Origin: Catellatospora sp. TT07R-123
GTDB lineage: Bacteria; Actinomycetota; Actinomycetes; Mycobacteriales; Micromonosporaceae
NCBI RefSeq assembly: GCF_018327705.1
Contig: NZ_BNEM01000002.1
Span: 4,340,001-4,404,000, forward strand
Direction of reading: 5' to 3'
DNA length: 64,000 bases
The notes under the pieces are model-generated. The model did not search any database, had not been told where the DNA came from, and saw only the letters and a program-made list of their open reading frames with translations. Below, in pieces: positions 38,195 through 48,139 of the stretch; the first letter of the stretch is position 1; the number at the start of each line of letters is the position of its first letter. A program made the translations under genes and the position numbers.

Positions 38195-40303
38195 ATGACT
38201 TCCGATCTCCTCGGCGCGCCGGGCAAGCCCCCGGTCGCGCAGCGGATGGCGAGCACCCGCAGCCACCACGGCGACGACGTCCTGGACGAGTACGCGTGGC
38301 TGGAGGTGAAGGAGGACCCCGCCGTCCTGGACTACCTGAAGGCGGAGAACGCGTGGACCGACGCGGCCACCGCCCACCTGTCGGCCCTGCGCGACACCCT
38401 CTTCAACGAGATCAAGGGCCGCACCCAGGAGACCGACCTGTCGGTCCCCGTCCGCAAGGGCTCCTACTGGTACTACAGCCGCACCGAAGAGGGCCGGCAG
38501 TACAGCATCTTCTGCCGCCGGGCCGTGGCCGAGGGCGAGACCGCCCCGCCGATCCCGCCGGACGGCGCGCCGCTGGCGGGCGAGGAGATCCTGCTCGACG
38601 GCAACAAGCTGGCCGAGGGCCACGACTACTTCTCGCTGGGCACCTACAACATCAGCCCGGACGGGCGGCTGCTGGCGTACTCGACCGACTTCGACGGCAG
38701 CGAGCGGTTCACGCTGCGGGTGAAGGACCTGGCCAGCGGCGACCTGCTGCCCGACGAGGTCGCCGACACGTTCTACGGCTCGGCCTGGTCGCTGGACGGC
38801 TCGACGCTGTTCTACCTGACCGTCGACGAGGCGTGGCGGCCGCACAAGGTGTGGCGGCACGCGGTCGGCACCACCGGCGCCGACGAGCTGGTGTTCGAGG
38901 AGCCCGACGAGCGGTTCTGGATCGGCGTGGAGCTCGGCCGCTCGCAGCGGTTCATCCACATCGACGTGCACAGCAAGATCACCAGTGAGGTGTGGCTGAT
39001 CCCGGCCGACCGTCCCGGCGACGCGCCGCAGGTGATCAAGCCGCGCGTGCAGGGCCTGGAGTACTCGGTCGAGTCGCAGGGCGACCGGCTGCTGATCCTG
39101 CACAACCGTGACGCCGAGGACTTCAGCCTGGCCGAGGCGCCGGTGGACGACCCGGCGGACTGGCGCGAGCTGATCGCGCACGAGCCGGGGGTACGCCTCG
39201 ACGACGTCGACGCGTTCCACGACCTGATCGTGGTGTCGCTGCGCCGCGACGGCCTGACCGGCCTGCGCCTGCTGCCCTCAAGCGGCGACCCGGTGGACCT
39301 GTCGTTCCCCGAGCCGCTGTACACGGTCGGCCTGTCGGTGAACCCCGACTACCACGCCGGCCAGCTGCGGCTGGGCTACGCGTCGATGGTCACCCCGGAC
39401 TCGATCTACGACTACGACCTGGCCACCGGCGCCCTGCTGCTGCGCAAGCAGAAGCCGGTCCTGCCCGGACCGTCCGGCGTGCCGTACGACGCGACCCGCT
39501 ACGAGCAGCACCGCGTCTGGGCGACCGCCGAGGACGGCACCCGCGTGCCGATGTCGGTCGTCTGCGCGGTGGGCACGAAGCTCGACGGGGCCAACCCGTG
39601 CCTGCTCTACGGCTACGGGTCGTACGAGTCGAGCATGGACCCGTGGTTCTCCATCCCGCGGCTGTCCCTGCTCGACCGCGGCGTCGTGTACGCCGTGGCG
39701 CACGTGCGCGGCGGCGGCGAGCTGGGCCGCCACTGGTACGACGAGGGCAAGATGCTGCACAAGCGCAACACGTTCACCGACTTCGTCGCGTGCGCCCGGC
39801 ACCTGGCGGCGTCGGGCTGGACCAGCGCCGACCGCATCGTGGCCCGCGGCGGCTCGGCCGGTGGCCTGCTCATGGGCGCCATCGCCAACCTGGCCCCGGA
39901 CGCGTTCACCGGGATCGTGGCGCAGGTGCCGTTCGTCGACCCGCTGTCGTCGATCCTCGACCCGTCGCTGCCGCTCACGGTCACCGAGTGGGAGGAGTGG
40001 GGCAACCCGCTGGAGGACGCCGACGTGTACTCGTACATGAAGGGCTACTCGCCCTACGAGAACGTGGCCGACCTGAAGTACCCGGCCATCCTCGCGGTGA
40101 CCAGCCTCAACGACACCCGGGTCCGCTACAGCGAGCCCGCCAAGTGGATCGCGAAGCTGCGCGCCACCGCCGCCGCCGGGGACTACCTGCTCAAGACCGA
40201 GCTGGGCGCCGGTCACTCGGGCCCGTCGGGACGCTACGACGCGTGGAAGGAAGAGGCGTTCGTGGGCGCCTGGACCCTGGACCGGTTCGGCCTGGCCGGC
40301 TGA
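38195..40303 (+). CDS. S9A prolyl oligopeptidase family, oligopeptidase B-like
   Basis: The 702-residue protein from ATG 38195 lacks a signal peptide. An N-terminal segment and beta-propeller (about 75-410) precede a C-terminal alpha/beta hydrolase domain. The nucleophile is Ser554 in ARGGSAGGLLMGA, the catalytic His is His674 in GAGHSGPSGR, and the Asp lies near 640 in LNDTRV. EEWGNP and YSPYENV match oligopeptidase B, which cuts short peptides after basic residues in the cytoplasm. A consensus LexA box upstream hints at SOS control, which would be unusual. A strong terminator follows. Confidence 0.88.
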   Translation: MTSDLLGAPGKPPVAQRMASTRSHHGDDVLDEYAWLEVKEDPAVLDYLKAENAWTDAATAHLSALRDTLFNEIKGRTQETDLSVPVRKGSYWYYSRTEEGRQYSIFCRRAVAEGETAPPIPPDGAPLAGEEILLDGNKLAEGHDYFSLGTYNISPDGRLLAYSTDFDGSERFTLRVKDLASGDLLPDEVADTFYGSAWSLDGSTLFYLTVDEAWRPHKVWRHAVGTTGADELVFEEPDERFWIGVELGRSQRFIHIDVHSKITSEVWLIPADRPGDAPQVIKPRVQGLEYSVESQGDRLLILHNRDAEDFSLAEAPVDDPADWRELIAHEPGVRLDDVDAFHDLIVVSLRRDGLTGLRLLPSSGDPVDLSFPEPLYTVGLSVNPDYHAGQLRLGYASMVTPDSIYDYDLATGALLLRKQKPVLPGPSGVPYDATRYEQHRVWATAEDGTRVPMSVVCAVGTKLDGANPCLLYGYGSYESSMDPWFSIPRLSLLDRGVVYAVAHVRGGGELGRHWYDEGKMLHKRNTFTDFVACARHLAASGWTSADRIVARGGSAGGLLMGAIANLAPDAFTGIVAQVPFVDPLSSILDPSLPLTVTEWEEWGNPLEDADVYSYMKGYSPYENVADLKYPAILAVTSLNDTRVRYSEPAKWIAKLRATAAAGDYLLKTELGAGHSGPSGRYDAWKEEAFVGAWTLDRFGLAG

Positions 40304-40320
40304 GCCGCGACTGCCGCAAC

Positions 40321-40360
40321 GAGAACGCCCCCCGCCGGTGATCCGGCGGGGGGCGTTCTC
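40321..40360. terminator. Bidirectional terminator between peptidase and PKD protein genes
   Basis: A perfect 18-base stem (40321-40338 with 40343-40360) with a four-base loop lies between convergent genes. It is the strongest simple hairpin in the window. Confidence 0.9.
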
Positions 40361-40369
40361 GTCTGTTCG

Positions 40370-43300
40370 TCAGGCAGCCGCGACAGTCACCTGGACCGTG
40401 GTGGTCCCGGCCTTGCCCCAGCCGTCCGTGACGGTGAGGGTCACCGTGTAGGTGCCCGCCGCCGTGAACGTGTGCGACGGGGAGGCGGCGGTGCTGTTCG
40501 CCGTGCCGTCACCCCAGACCCACAGGTAGGTGCGAGTGTCGGTGGTGTTGGCGTCCGTCGAGGCCGCACCGGAGAAGTTGCACGCCAGCAGGGCGCACGA
40601 CGGGGTGCCGATCACCGCGACGGGTGCCACGTTGCCCGCGGGCTCCGTGATCGTCACCGGCGTGGTCTTCGTCGCGGTCGCGCCGTACTCGTCGGTCACC
40701 GTGAGCACCACGTTGAACGTCGCCGCCGAGGTGTACGTCTTCGTGGCCACCGCGCCCGAGCCGGAGCCCTGGCCGAAGTTCCACGAGTACGTCAGCGCCG
40801 GGGTGTTCTCATCGGTCGAGGTGCGGCCGTCGAAGGTGCAGACGTTCTGCGCGCACGACACGGTGAAGTTGGCCACCGGCGGGTTGTTCGGCGGGACGGT
40901 CACGGTCACGTGCACGTCGGCAGTCGGGTTCGTCGCGAACCCGTGCTGGTCGACGCCGCGCACCCGGACGGTGTAGCTGCCGGCCGGGATGACCGGGGTG
41001 GTGTACGAGTAGTTCGAGCCGGGCGAGCCGGGCGAGTTGAGGAACGCGGTCCGCCAGCTCTCCGAGGTGCTCGTGAACGTGCCGGAGGAGCTCATGTACC
41101 GGCCGTTGCCGTCCACGATCGCCACCTGGGCCTGCGCGATCTGCTGGTCGTCCTCGACCCGGCCGCTGACGAAGATGCGCGCGTCGGTGAACGTCGCACC
41201 CTCGATCGGCGCCATCAGGGCCGTGGTCACCGTCGGCGGCAGGTCACCCGGGAAGATCTGGTAGGTGGCCGTCGCGCCGGTGGTGCTGGTGTCCTGCTGG
41301 CCCGCGTTGTCGTAGGCGTACGCGGTCACGGCGTAGTTGCCCTGGCTGGGCAGGTTCGCACCGAGGGTCCAGGTGGTGCTCGTGCCGCCCGGCGTGGCCA
41401 GGACCGCGTCGCGGGTGGCGAACGCGGCGCTCAGCGTGCCGTCGGCCTGGAGGTACCGGCTGCTCGCGGTCTCCCGGAAGGCGACCTTGACACTCGCCAC
41501 GCCCTTGTCGTCGGTCGCGGTGCCGGCGATGTTCAGGTTCAGCACCTGGCTGACCTGGTTGCCGGTCACGTTGAGCAGGCCGTTCGGCGGGGCGTCACCG
41601 GGGATCTGGGCGTTGATCGTGAGCTTGCCCTGGTTGCCGCTGCTGGTCTCCAGGCCCACGTCGTCCACGGCCTTGACCGAGAACGAGTAGGTGCCCTGCT
41701 TCAGGTTGAACGGCGTGGTCCACGACCAGTTGGTGGTGGTGGCGTTGAGGTTCAGCGGCGTGACGCGGAACCAGCCCGCCTGCACGTCGGTGCTCCAGGT
41801 GCCGTCCGAGGCCAGGTTCTCGCGCGTGGTGCTGTTGCGCAGCTGGATCTCGACGCCGAACAGGTTCTGGTCGTCGGAGGCCGAGCCGGAGAAGGTCACC
41901 GGGCCGCCGGGCGCCACGGTCAGCGGCGCGGTCGCGGTCGGCGGGTTCATCACCGCGGGGCTGGTGACGTTGACCGACGGCGCGATGCCGGTGGTGCTGA
42001 CGATCCAGGTGCGGTCGCTGGTGTCCAGCGACGACTGGCCGACGGTGTCGACCGGCACGACCTGCATCTGCCACGGGCCCTCGTACGGGACCTCGACCTC
42101 GACCGACCAGGTGGTGTTGGTGCCGCCCACCACGTCCGGCGTGATCCGGAACGAGTTGTAGGTGGCGCCCGCCGAGCCGTCGTCCTGCACGTACCGGTTG
42201 GTGTTGGTGTCGCGCAGCGTGTAGCTGAGCGAGTTGACACCGAAGTCGTCCGTGGCGGTGCCCGTGACCGTGAACGTGGTGGTCATGACCGGGCTGGCCG
42301 GGCCGGTGATCGACGCGGACGGCGTACGGTCGTCGAGGCTGAACGTCTCGAACTTCTTGATCGCCTTGGTCGCGTCGCTCTGGCCGTTGACCGCGAACGC
42401 CTTGGCCTGCACCTTGATCGCGTGGTTGCCCGCGACCGTCAGCGGCAGCGACCAGGTCGTGTTGACCGCGTTCGGCGACGCCAGGTTCGTGTTGATCACG
42501 GTCGCGGCACCCCAGGTGACCAGGTCCTTCTGCAGGTACCGGTTGTTGGCGGTGTCGATGATCTCCAGCTGGACGCGCGAGACGCCGCTGGTCGCGGTCG
42601 CCGTGCCCGTCAGCGTGAACTGCTGCCCGGCCGGGTAGACGTACCCCTCGACCGGCGAAGTGATCTTGGTGTCGTACGGCGAGGCCGCCGGGATCGTGTT
42701 GAAGTCGTAGAAGGCGACCCGGCCGACGTTGAAGCCGCCCTGCGTGGTCGCGTCGCCGCCGGCGAACAGACCGCGCGGGGTGACCAGCATCGCCTTGTTG
42801 CCCTCGAACGAGTTCGAGCCCGGGTTCCACTCCAGCGCCTTGCCGTTGGCCGGGTCGAGCGCGCCGATGTGGTCGCGCCGGACGACCGCGTCCCCGAGGC
42901 CGTAGCCGCCGAGGCCCTGGCCGGTGCCGTAGCCGACGTTGTCCAGGCCCGGCCACGGGTCCGGCGCCAGCTGCGACTCGTTCCACGAGAAGTGGCCGCC
43001 GACGTAGACCGCGTTCTCCGCGATCGCCACCGAGTACACCGAGTCGAAGCAGCGCGCGATCCACAGCGGCTGCACGTTGTCGTTGCCCGCGATGGGCAGG
43101 GCGACCACGGTGTCGTTGATCGGGGGCCGGTCACCGCCGGAGCCGCTGGTCACGACCATGTACTGGTCGTTGGGGGCGATGTCGCCCGCGTACGCCCGCT
43201 GGATGCCGCCGACGAACTGGAGGTTGTCCTCCCACAGCCGGGTGCGCCAGGGCAGCAGCTGGTTGTTCGTGGTGTTGATCAGGCCGACGCCGTAGCGGTC

Positions 43301-44062
43301 CTGCCCGGCGATCTTGCGGCCGGTGTGCACGACCATCAGCTTGCTGTCGTCGTGCGAGAGCACCAGGGCCTGCACGGTCAGGGCGCCGTCGACGCCGATG
43401 CCGCCGGACAGGTCGTTCTGGAAACCGGTCACCACCGCGCCGGTCGACGCGTTGACCGCGGCCAGGCCGACCTTCGCCACGTTGTTGATGGTGGTGAACT
43501 GCCCACCGATGTACAGCGTGGTGTTGGTGGCCGCCAGCGCGGTGCCCGCGCCGTTGGCGTTGGCGGTGAAGCCGGCCACCGGGGCGCCCGTGGTCGGGCT
43601 GATCGAGGCGACCTTCTTCTTCGACACACCGTTGATGGTGGTGAAGCGGCCCGCGACGAACAGCTTGGTGCCGTCGGGCGAGGCCTCGATCTCGGTCACG
43701 CCGCCGCCGCCGAAGACCGGCTTGAAGCTGGCGTCGACCAGGCCGGTGTCGATGTTGTACGACGCCAGGTAGGCCTGGTTGTAGTTCGTCGTGTTCGTCG
43801 ACGTGGCGTTCTTGATCGACGTGAACGTGCCGGCGATGAAGACCCGGTTGCCGATGTACTCGATGTCCGTGATCTCACCGGTCGTGATCCGCGGCGTGTT
43901 CGTCCGCGGCAGGTCCGGCACCAGCTTCGTGTGCCCAGGCTTGGGCTGGGCCGCCGTGGCGGCCGGGGCGGTGGCGACGTTGAAGGCGACCACAGCCAGA
44001 ACAGGTAGCGCTCCGGCTAAGGACGCTGCTACGACAGATGCCACGCTCTTGCGCGCGCGCAC
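40370..44062 (-). CDS. Large secreted protein with propeller-like, Ig-like and PKD domains
   Basis: GTG 44062, behind a GGGGG site, gives 1230 residues. A signal peptide spans about 1-40. Residues about 60-470 hold repeated motifs such as VAGRFTTINGV and GGQFTTINNV, typical of delta-60/propeller-type repeats. Residues about 500-1050 contain serial Ig-like modules, several beginning like NRYLQ or SRYLQADG. The last 170 residues are two PKD domains (NVCTFDGRTSTDENTP... and LACNFSGAASTDANTT). It is probably a cell-surface or matrix protein that binds polymers. It is divergent from the polysaccharide-lyase-like gene across 513 bases. Confidence 0.85.
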   Translation of the reverse strand: MRARKSVASVVAASLAGALPVLAVVAFNVATAPAATAAQPKPGHTKLVPDLPRTNTPRITTGEITDIEYIGNRVFIAGTFTSIKNATSTNTTNYNQAYLASYNIDTGLVDASFKPVFGGGGVTEIEASPDGTKLFVAGRFTTINGVSKKKVASISPTTGAPVAGFTANANGAGTALAATNTTLYIGGQFTTINNVAKVGLAAVNASTGAVVTGFQNDLSGGIGVDGALTVQALVLSHDDSKLMVVHTGRKIAGQDRYGVGLINTTNNQLLPWRTRLWEDNLQFVGGIQRAYAGDIAPNDQYMVVTSGSGGDRPPINDTVVALPIAGNDNVQPLWIARCFDSVYSVAIAENAVYVGGHFSWNESQLAPDPWPGLDNVGYGTGQGLGGYGLGDAVVRRDHIGALDPANGKALEWNPGSNSFEGNKAMLVTPRGLFAGGDATTQGGFNVGRVAFYDFNTIPAASPYDTKITSPVEGYVYPAGQQFTLTGTATATSGVSRVQLEIIDTANNRYLQKDLVTWGAATVINTNLASPNAVNTTWSLPLTVAGNHAIKVQAKAFAVNGQSDATKAIKKFETFSLDDRTPSASITGPASPVMTTTFTVTGTATDDFGVNSLSYTLRDTNTNRYVQDDGSAGATYNSFRITPDVVGGTNTTWSVEVEVPYEGPWQMQVVPVDTVGQSSLDTSDRTWIVSTTGIAPSVNVTSPAVMNPPTATAPLTVAPGGPVTFSGSASDDQNLFGVEIQLRNSTTRENLASDGTWSTDVQAGWFRVTPLNLNATTTNWSWTTPFNLKQGTYSFSVKAVDDVGLETSSGNQGKLTINAQIPGDAPPNGLLNVTGNQVSQVLNLNIAGTATDDKGVASVKVAFRETASSRYLQADGTLSAAFATRDAVLATPGGTSTTWTLGANLPSQGNYAVTAYAYDNAGQQDTSTTGATATYQIFPGDLPPTVTTALMAPIEGATFTDARIFVSGRVEDDQQIAQAQVAIVDGNGRYMSSSGTFTSTSESWRTAFLNSPGSPGSNYSYTTPVIPAGSYTVRVRGVDQHGFATNPTADVHVTVTVPPNNPPVANFTVSCAQNVCTFDGRTSTDENTPALTYSWNFGQGSGSGAVATKTYTSAATFNVVLTVTDEYGATATKTTPVTITEPAGNVAPVAVIGTPSCALLACNFSGAASTDANTTDTRTYLWVWGDGTANSTAASPSHTFTAAGTYTVTLTVTDGWGKAGTTTVQVTVAAA

Positions 44063-44575
44063 AGTTGACCCCCACACCCCTAGGAATCTTGGAAAAGGAA
44101 AAGACCAGTAAAAACAGGCTCCCCTGGGAAGCCTACGGAGCACCCTGTCAGGTCACCGCTCGGTCGGGAATGGCCTCTTCGTTTCTCCGCAATAGCCGAC
44201 CGGTCTATAACAACCTGATAACCGGTCCTTCACGGTGGAAGCCCGACCGCGGCACGTCCGACCACACCAGACATTCAACGGGTATCGCCGCAGCCTGCAC
44301 CTATCGCCACGTGAAGATCCACCAGGTGTCGCGCCGGGCTGTGGCGGCCGCCGACCGAGGTGTGTTCTCGCCCACGACACACGTCCGGTTCGCGACAGAT
44401 CCACCGACTCCGCACGCGCTGTCACCCCGCGATGACGTCGCGCTGCGCCAACCCTCCACCCTGATGGATCCGGTCGGGCCCGCCCTGCCCTGATCGGCGT
44501 GCATCTATTGAAGTTTATTTTCATGACTGATTTACTCAAGCGAATTTTTCACCATACCCAGGATGGAAGGTCCGC
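44063..44575. other. Divergent spacer between two secreted-protein genes
   Basis: No gene is supported in this 513-base stretch. It contains a 7-base inverted repeat GACCGGT/ACCGGTC (44198-44204 with 44221-44227) around an AT-rich centre, and an AT-rich segment near 44505-44550 that probably holds the promoter of the lyase-like gene, followed by a GGAAGG ribosome binding site at 44565. Confidence 0.5.
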
Positions 44576-46285
44576 ATGAGCACCCCCCTGCGCCGCGCGC
44601 TGGCCGCCGTGGCGATCACGATCGCCGGGGTCGCCGCCGCGCCGGCCGCACCGGCGGTCGGCGCCCCCGAACCCGGCATGAACGTCATCTGGTCGACCGA
44701 CTTCAGCAACGGCTGGGCCGGCTGGCTCGACACCCCCTGGAACGACCAGCCCCAGGGTGCCGTCGCCCGGCCGACCGTGCAGCCCTCGCCGGACGGGCAG
44801 GGCCGGGCCGCGCGGTTCTACCTGGCCGGCGGCCAGCAGCGCAACGAGTCGCAGCCCACCGCTGCGCAGAACATCACCGAGGGCCAGACCTACATCGTCC
44901 GGTTCACCGACTACCTCGCCCCCGGTTTCCCGACCGCCACCGGCGACTGGCAGGTGGTCATGCAATTCAAGAACGACTCGACCGGTTCGCCGCCGATCGA
45001 GATCAAGATCGGGCACGGCAAGTACGCCCTGGACGGCAACAACGGCGCCTGGTCGTACGACATCGGCAACGCCGTGACCGGGGTGCCCATCACCATCACC
45101 GTGCGGGTCACGTTCTCCGCCAACGCGGGCACCGCGGTGATGGACGCCTGGTACAACGGCGTGCAGACCGTGTCCGGCCAGCACCCCAAGGGCGCCGGCA
45201 CGCTGTACTCCGGCCAGAACAGCTACCTCAAGACCGGCCTCTACCGCAGCACCGCGATCAGCCAGGCCGGGGCCCGGTACATGAAGAGCCTGGTCATCGC
45301 CACGCCGGGCACCGGCACCCCGCCGCCGGTCACCGGGACCGAATACCACGCGGGCTCGGCCACCGACTTCAACGGCGACGGCCGCAGCGACGTCGTCACC
45401 TTCACCAAGGGCGCGCTCGCCGACGTGTACGCCGCGACGTCGACCGGCACCGCGTTCACCGGCACCAGCGTCAAGTGGAACGACTACTTCGGCCTCGACG
45501 GCGAGCAGCAGTCCACCGGCGACGTGAACGGCGACGGCAGGGACGACGTCGTCACCTTCGCCAAGGGCGGCACCGACGACGTGTACGTCGGCCTCTCCAC
45601 CGGCACCGCTTTCGCCGCGGGCGCCAAGTGGCACGACTCCTTCTCACCTGGCGCGCAGGTGCCCGCCGTCGGCGACGTCAACGGCGACGGCAGGGCCGAC
45701 CTCGTCTCGTTCAGCCACGACGGCGACGCCGACGTGTGGGTAGCCCTGTCCACCGGCACCTCGTTCGGGCCCGCGGTGAAGTGGTACGAGTTCTTCTCGG
45801 TCGCGGGCGAGTACCCGGGCCTGGGCGACGTCGACGGCGACGGCCGGGACGACATCATCACCTTCACCCAGGGGACCAACGCCGACGTGTGGGTGGCCCT
45901 GTCCACCGGCACCTCGTTCGGCACCGCCGCGATCTGGCACGACCTGTTCGCGGTCGGCGCCGAGCAGCCGCGCATCGGCGACGTCGACGGCGACGGCAGG
46001 GACGACATCGTCACCTTCACCTGCGACGCCAACGCCGACGTATACGTCGCGAAGTCCAACGGCAGCGCGTTCACCGGCACCACGGTGAAGTGGAACGACT
46101 TCTTCTGCCTGGCCGGGGAGTTCCCGTACCTCGGCGACGTCAACGGCGACGGCAGGGACGACATCATCGTGTTCACCAGGGGCAGCACGTACGGCGTGTA
46201 CGTGGGGCTGTCCAACGGCAGCTCGTTCGCGGGCGGCGTGAAGTGGCACGACTACTTCGGCGTGCCGGGCGAGACCACGCTCTGA
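44576..46285 (+). CDS. Secreted polysaccharide-lyase-like protein with FG-GAP repeats
   Basis: The 569-residue protein starts at ATG 44576 with a signal peptide to about residue 30. Residues about 35-240 form a beta-jelly-roll like the PL20/heparin lyase-type polysaccharide lyase group (GWLDTPWNDQPQG, GDWQVVMQFKND, VRVTFSANAG). Seven FG-GAP/VCBS-type units of about 49 residues follow, each with a calcium-loop motif such as DVNGDGRDDVVTF. The repeats would fold into a beta-propeller. A polymer-binding or degrading role outside the cell is likely; catalytic residues were not verified. Confidence 0.8.
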   Translation: MSTPLRRALAAVAITIAGVAAAPAAPAVGAPEPGMNVIWSTDFSNGWAGWLDTPWNDQPQGAVARPTVQPSPDGQGRAARFYLAGGQQRNESQPTAAQNITEGQTYIVRFTDYLAPGFPTATGDWQVVMQFKNDSTGSPPIEIKIGHGKYALDGNNGAWSYDIGNAVTGVPITITVRVTFSANAGTAVMDAWYNGVQTVSGQHPKGAGTLYSGQNSYLKTGLYRSTAISQAGARYMKSLVIATPGTGTPPPVTGTEYHAGSATDFNGDGRSDVVTFTKGALADVYAATSTGTAFTGTSVKWNDYFGLDGEQQSTGDVNGDGRDDVVTFAKGGTDDVYVGLSTGTAFAAGAKWHDSFSPGAQVPAVGDVNGDGRADLVSFSHDGDADVWVALSTGTSFGPAVKWYEFFSVAGEYPGLGDVDGDGRDDIITFTQGTNADVWVALSTGTSFGTAAIWHDLFAVGAEQPRIGDVDGDGRDDIVTFTCDANADVYVAKSNGSAFTGTTVKWNDFFCLAGEFPYLGDVNGDGRDDIIVFTRGSTYGVYVGLSNGSSFAGGVKWHDYFGVPGETTL

Positions 46286-46290
46286 GCTGC

Positions 46291-46324
46291 GGCGGGGAGG
46301 GCGCGGACCGCGGCCCTCCCCGCC
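46291..46324. terminator. Terminator hairpin after the lyase-like gene
   Basis: A perfect 12-base GC-rich stem (46291-46302 with 46313-46324) has a 10-base loop, starting six bases after the stop codon. No T run follows, as is common in actinomycetes. Confidence 0.75.
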
Positions 46325-46424
46325 ACATCGCGTTCGGATCCGCCGCGAACCTGCGGCACGCCGAGTGGGGTTAGTCGAAGTGGTGGTCGGCTGTGAACCG
46401 ACCGACCATCGGTGGCAATCGCTG

Positions 46425-46740
46425 ATGGCGCTGACTGCTACCTGCCCGAACGCGCCGAGCGGATTAGGCCCGGCTGCGCCAGCTCGGGCAGCACCGTTCG
46501 CGGCTGGTGACCGAGCTGACCGCCTGTCGGCAGCAGATCGCCGACCTGCTGTCGTGCTGCCGGCCAGCGGCGCTGTCATGCGCGGCCGAGCCGCTGGAGT
46601 GCACGTCGTGGCTGGCGTGCCTGGCCGCGGCGGTCGACGGCGGCGACCCGGCGGTACTGGCCGATGACCGGCATGCGTTCGCCGCCGCGGCCCGCCGCCA
46701 CCTGTCAGGGTGGGGCGCCAGCCGACTGAGGTCAGGATCG
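46425..46740 (+). pseudogene. Decayed transposase-like fragment
   Basis: Around 46475-46570 a plus-strand frame reads RQLGQHRSRLVTELTACRQQ and continues with a helical segment; a later stretch AAARRHLSGWGASRLR resembles a transposase middle region, possibly IS110-like. No full-length frame, ends or target duplication could be seen. It lies between a strong terminator and the LLM oxidoreductase and marks the start of accessory DNA. Identification is tentative. Confidence 0.3.
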
Positions 46741-46790
46741 CCGACCGGGTATGCCGAACCACGGGTCAGCGCCCAGCGGTCGATGTTCGG

Positions 46791-47729
46791 TCATCGGTCC
46801 TCGTCCCTGATCGTGGCGCGGACCGCCGAGAGGGACACGTCTTGCCGGAGCCCGGGCAGCACCTCGCGCGCGATCCGCTCCAGGATCCGCTGGTCCCCGG
46901 CGTACGGTGGATCGGTGCGCGGGAACGGAACTACCAGATCGGTGATCCCCAGCTCGCGGCACCAGGCCACCGTCTCCTGGAAGGACTCCACCGATGCCAG
47001 CGGCGGGTTGACGCGATCGCTGTTCAACAGCAGTGTGCGCAGGGTTCCCGGATCCCGTCCTTCTTCAGCACAGATCGCCCACAGCTGACGCAGTTGAGCA
47101 GCTATCACTGCTGGCCGAACACCCGGCGCTAGGAGTCCCGGGCTGGGGGATGAGCCATTGGTGACCCAGATGTCGGCGTGCCGTGCAGTCACGCGCATTC
47201 CCGCGGGTCCTCCAGCCGCGACGGCGATCGGCAGTGCGCGTCCCGGTCCACAGGCGGGGTCCATGCGGGCCTCCACCGCCTGGTAGTGCTCTCCGGCGAA
47301 ATTGACGACCGGGCGGCTCAAGCACTCGTCGGCAAGCCGGACGAACTCCGAGAATCGCGCGGATCGCTCGGCTGGGGATGGCTCGGCGGCCCCCAGCACT
47401 CGAGCGTCGGCACCCCCCGCCCCGGCGCCGATGCCGAGAGTGAACCGCCCACCGGAAAGATCCCGTAGAGCCAGGGCCTCCTTGGCCAAAGGCACCGGAT
47501 GCCGGAAGTTCGGCGTGGATACCATCGTCCCGATCCCGATTCGCTCGGTCGACACCGCTGCAGCTGCCAACGTCGGCATTGCCGCGTACCAGCGGTCGTC
47601 GATCAGGTCACGCCAGGCGATGTGATCATAGGTCCAGGCGTGATCCAGGCCCCACTCGTCGGCACGTTGCCAGTCCCGACGCGCCGTGCGCCATTCCGCG
47701 GCCGGCAGGATCACCACTCCTACACGCAT
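46791..47729 (-). CDS. LLM class flavin/F420-dependent oxidoreductase
   Basis: The 312-residue protein begins at ATG 47729 with AAGGGGGG upstream. It has the luciferase-like TIM barrel: the N-terminal VGVVILPA strand, WTYDHIAWRDL, RIGIGTMVSTPNFRHPVPLAKEALALRDLSGGRFTLGIGAG, and PIAVAAGGPAGMR. Members use FMN or F420 to oxidise or reduce small molecules. The family cofactor choice cannot be settled here. A 54-codon ORF overlaps its start by 10 bases, so translation may be coupled. Neighbouring genes are remnants, so its pathway is unclear. Confidence 0.88.
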   Translation of the reverse strand: MRVGVVILPAAEWRTARRDWQRADEWGLDHAWTYDHIAWRDLIDDRWYAAMPTLAAAAVSTERIGIGTMVSTPNFRHPVPLAKEALALRDLSGGRFTLGIGAGAGGADARVLGAAEPSPAERSARFSEFVRLADECLSRPVVNFAGEHYQAVEARMDPACGPGRALPIAVAAGGPAGMRVTARHADIWVTNGSSPSPGLLAPGVRPAVIAAQLRQLWAICAEEGRDPGTLRTLLLNSDRVNPPLASVESFQETVAWCRELGITDLVVPFPRTDPPYAGDQRILERIAREVLPGLRQDVSLSAVRATIRDEDR

Positions 47730-47884
47730 TCCGAGCCCCCCTTACCAGAACTGTCATCAAGCGGCAGCCCAGCCAGGAACTGGTCGAGGTCTAGGTGGCG
47801 GGCTGCGGTGAGGTTTGCAGCCGTGTTCACCGTGGTTTCGTCTCGCTCTCGACCAGGCTTCGGGAGCTTCGCAGCCCGCGTCAT
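47720..47884 (-). CDS. Small ORF overlapping the LLM oxidoreductase start
   Basis: An ATG at 47884 opens a 54-residue frame beginning MTRAAKLPKPGRERDET and ending GSECV. It overlaps the LLM gene start by 10 bases, typical of coupled genes. The middle part, ARHLDLDQFLAGLPL, is amphipathic, and the tail SSGKGGSECV holds Ser, Gly and one Cys. It could be a small regulatory protein or a modified-peptide precursor, but no known leader motif matches. The upstream ribosome binding site is weak. Confidence 0.4.
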   Translation of the reverse strand: MTRAAKLPKPGRERDETTVNTAANLTAARHLDLDQFLAGLPLDDSSGKGGSECV

Positions 47885-48139
47885 TCCAATGCAGACGCCA
47901 AAGTGGACACTATCAGAACATCGACGATTCCATGATCGTTATGTGAGTGCGGTCGTGAAAGGACGGTCACGCAACCCCAAAGGCAGGATGACTCCCGCGT
48001 CTCGGCAAAGTCGGGACGGTTGGTGATCGGGGTAGCGATGAACGCCAGGATCTGCCGCCACCAGGTGTGCACCCTTCCCACCCGTCTTGTGTACGCCATG
48101 GCGCTCGCGGTGCAGGCAGCTGTCTGGCTCACGGTCCTG

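Noticed and set aside
45360-46270. Possible repeat array
   Set aside because: The repeats are in-frame FG-GAP protein modules, not an intergenic array.
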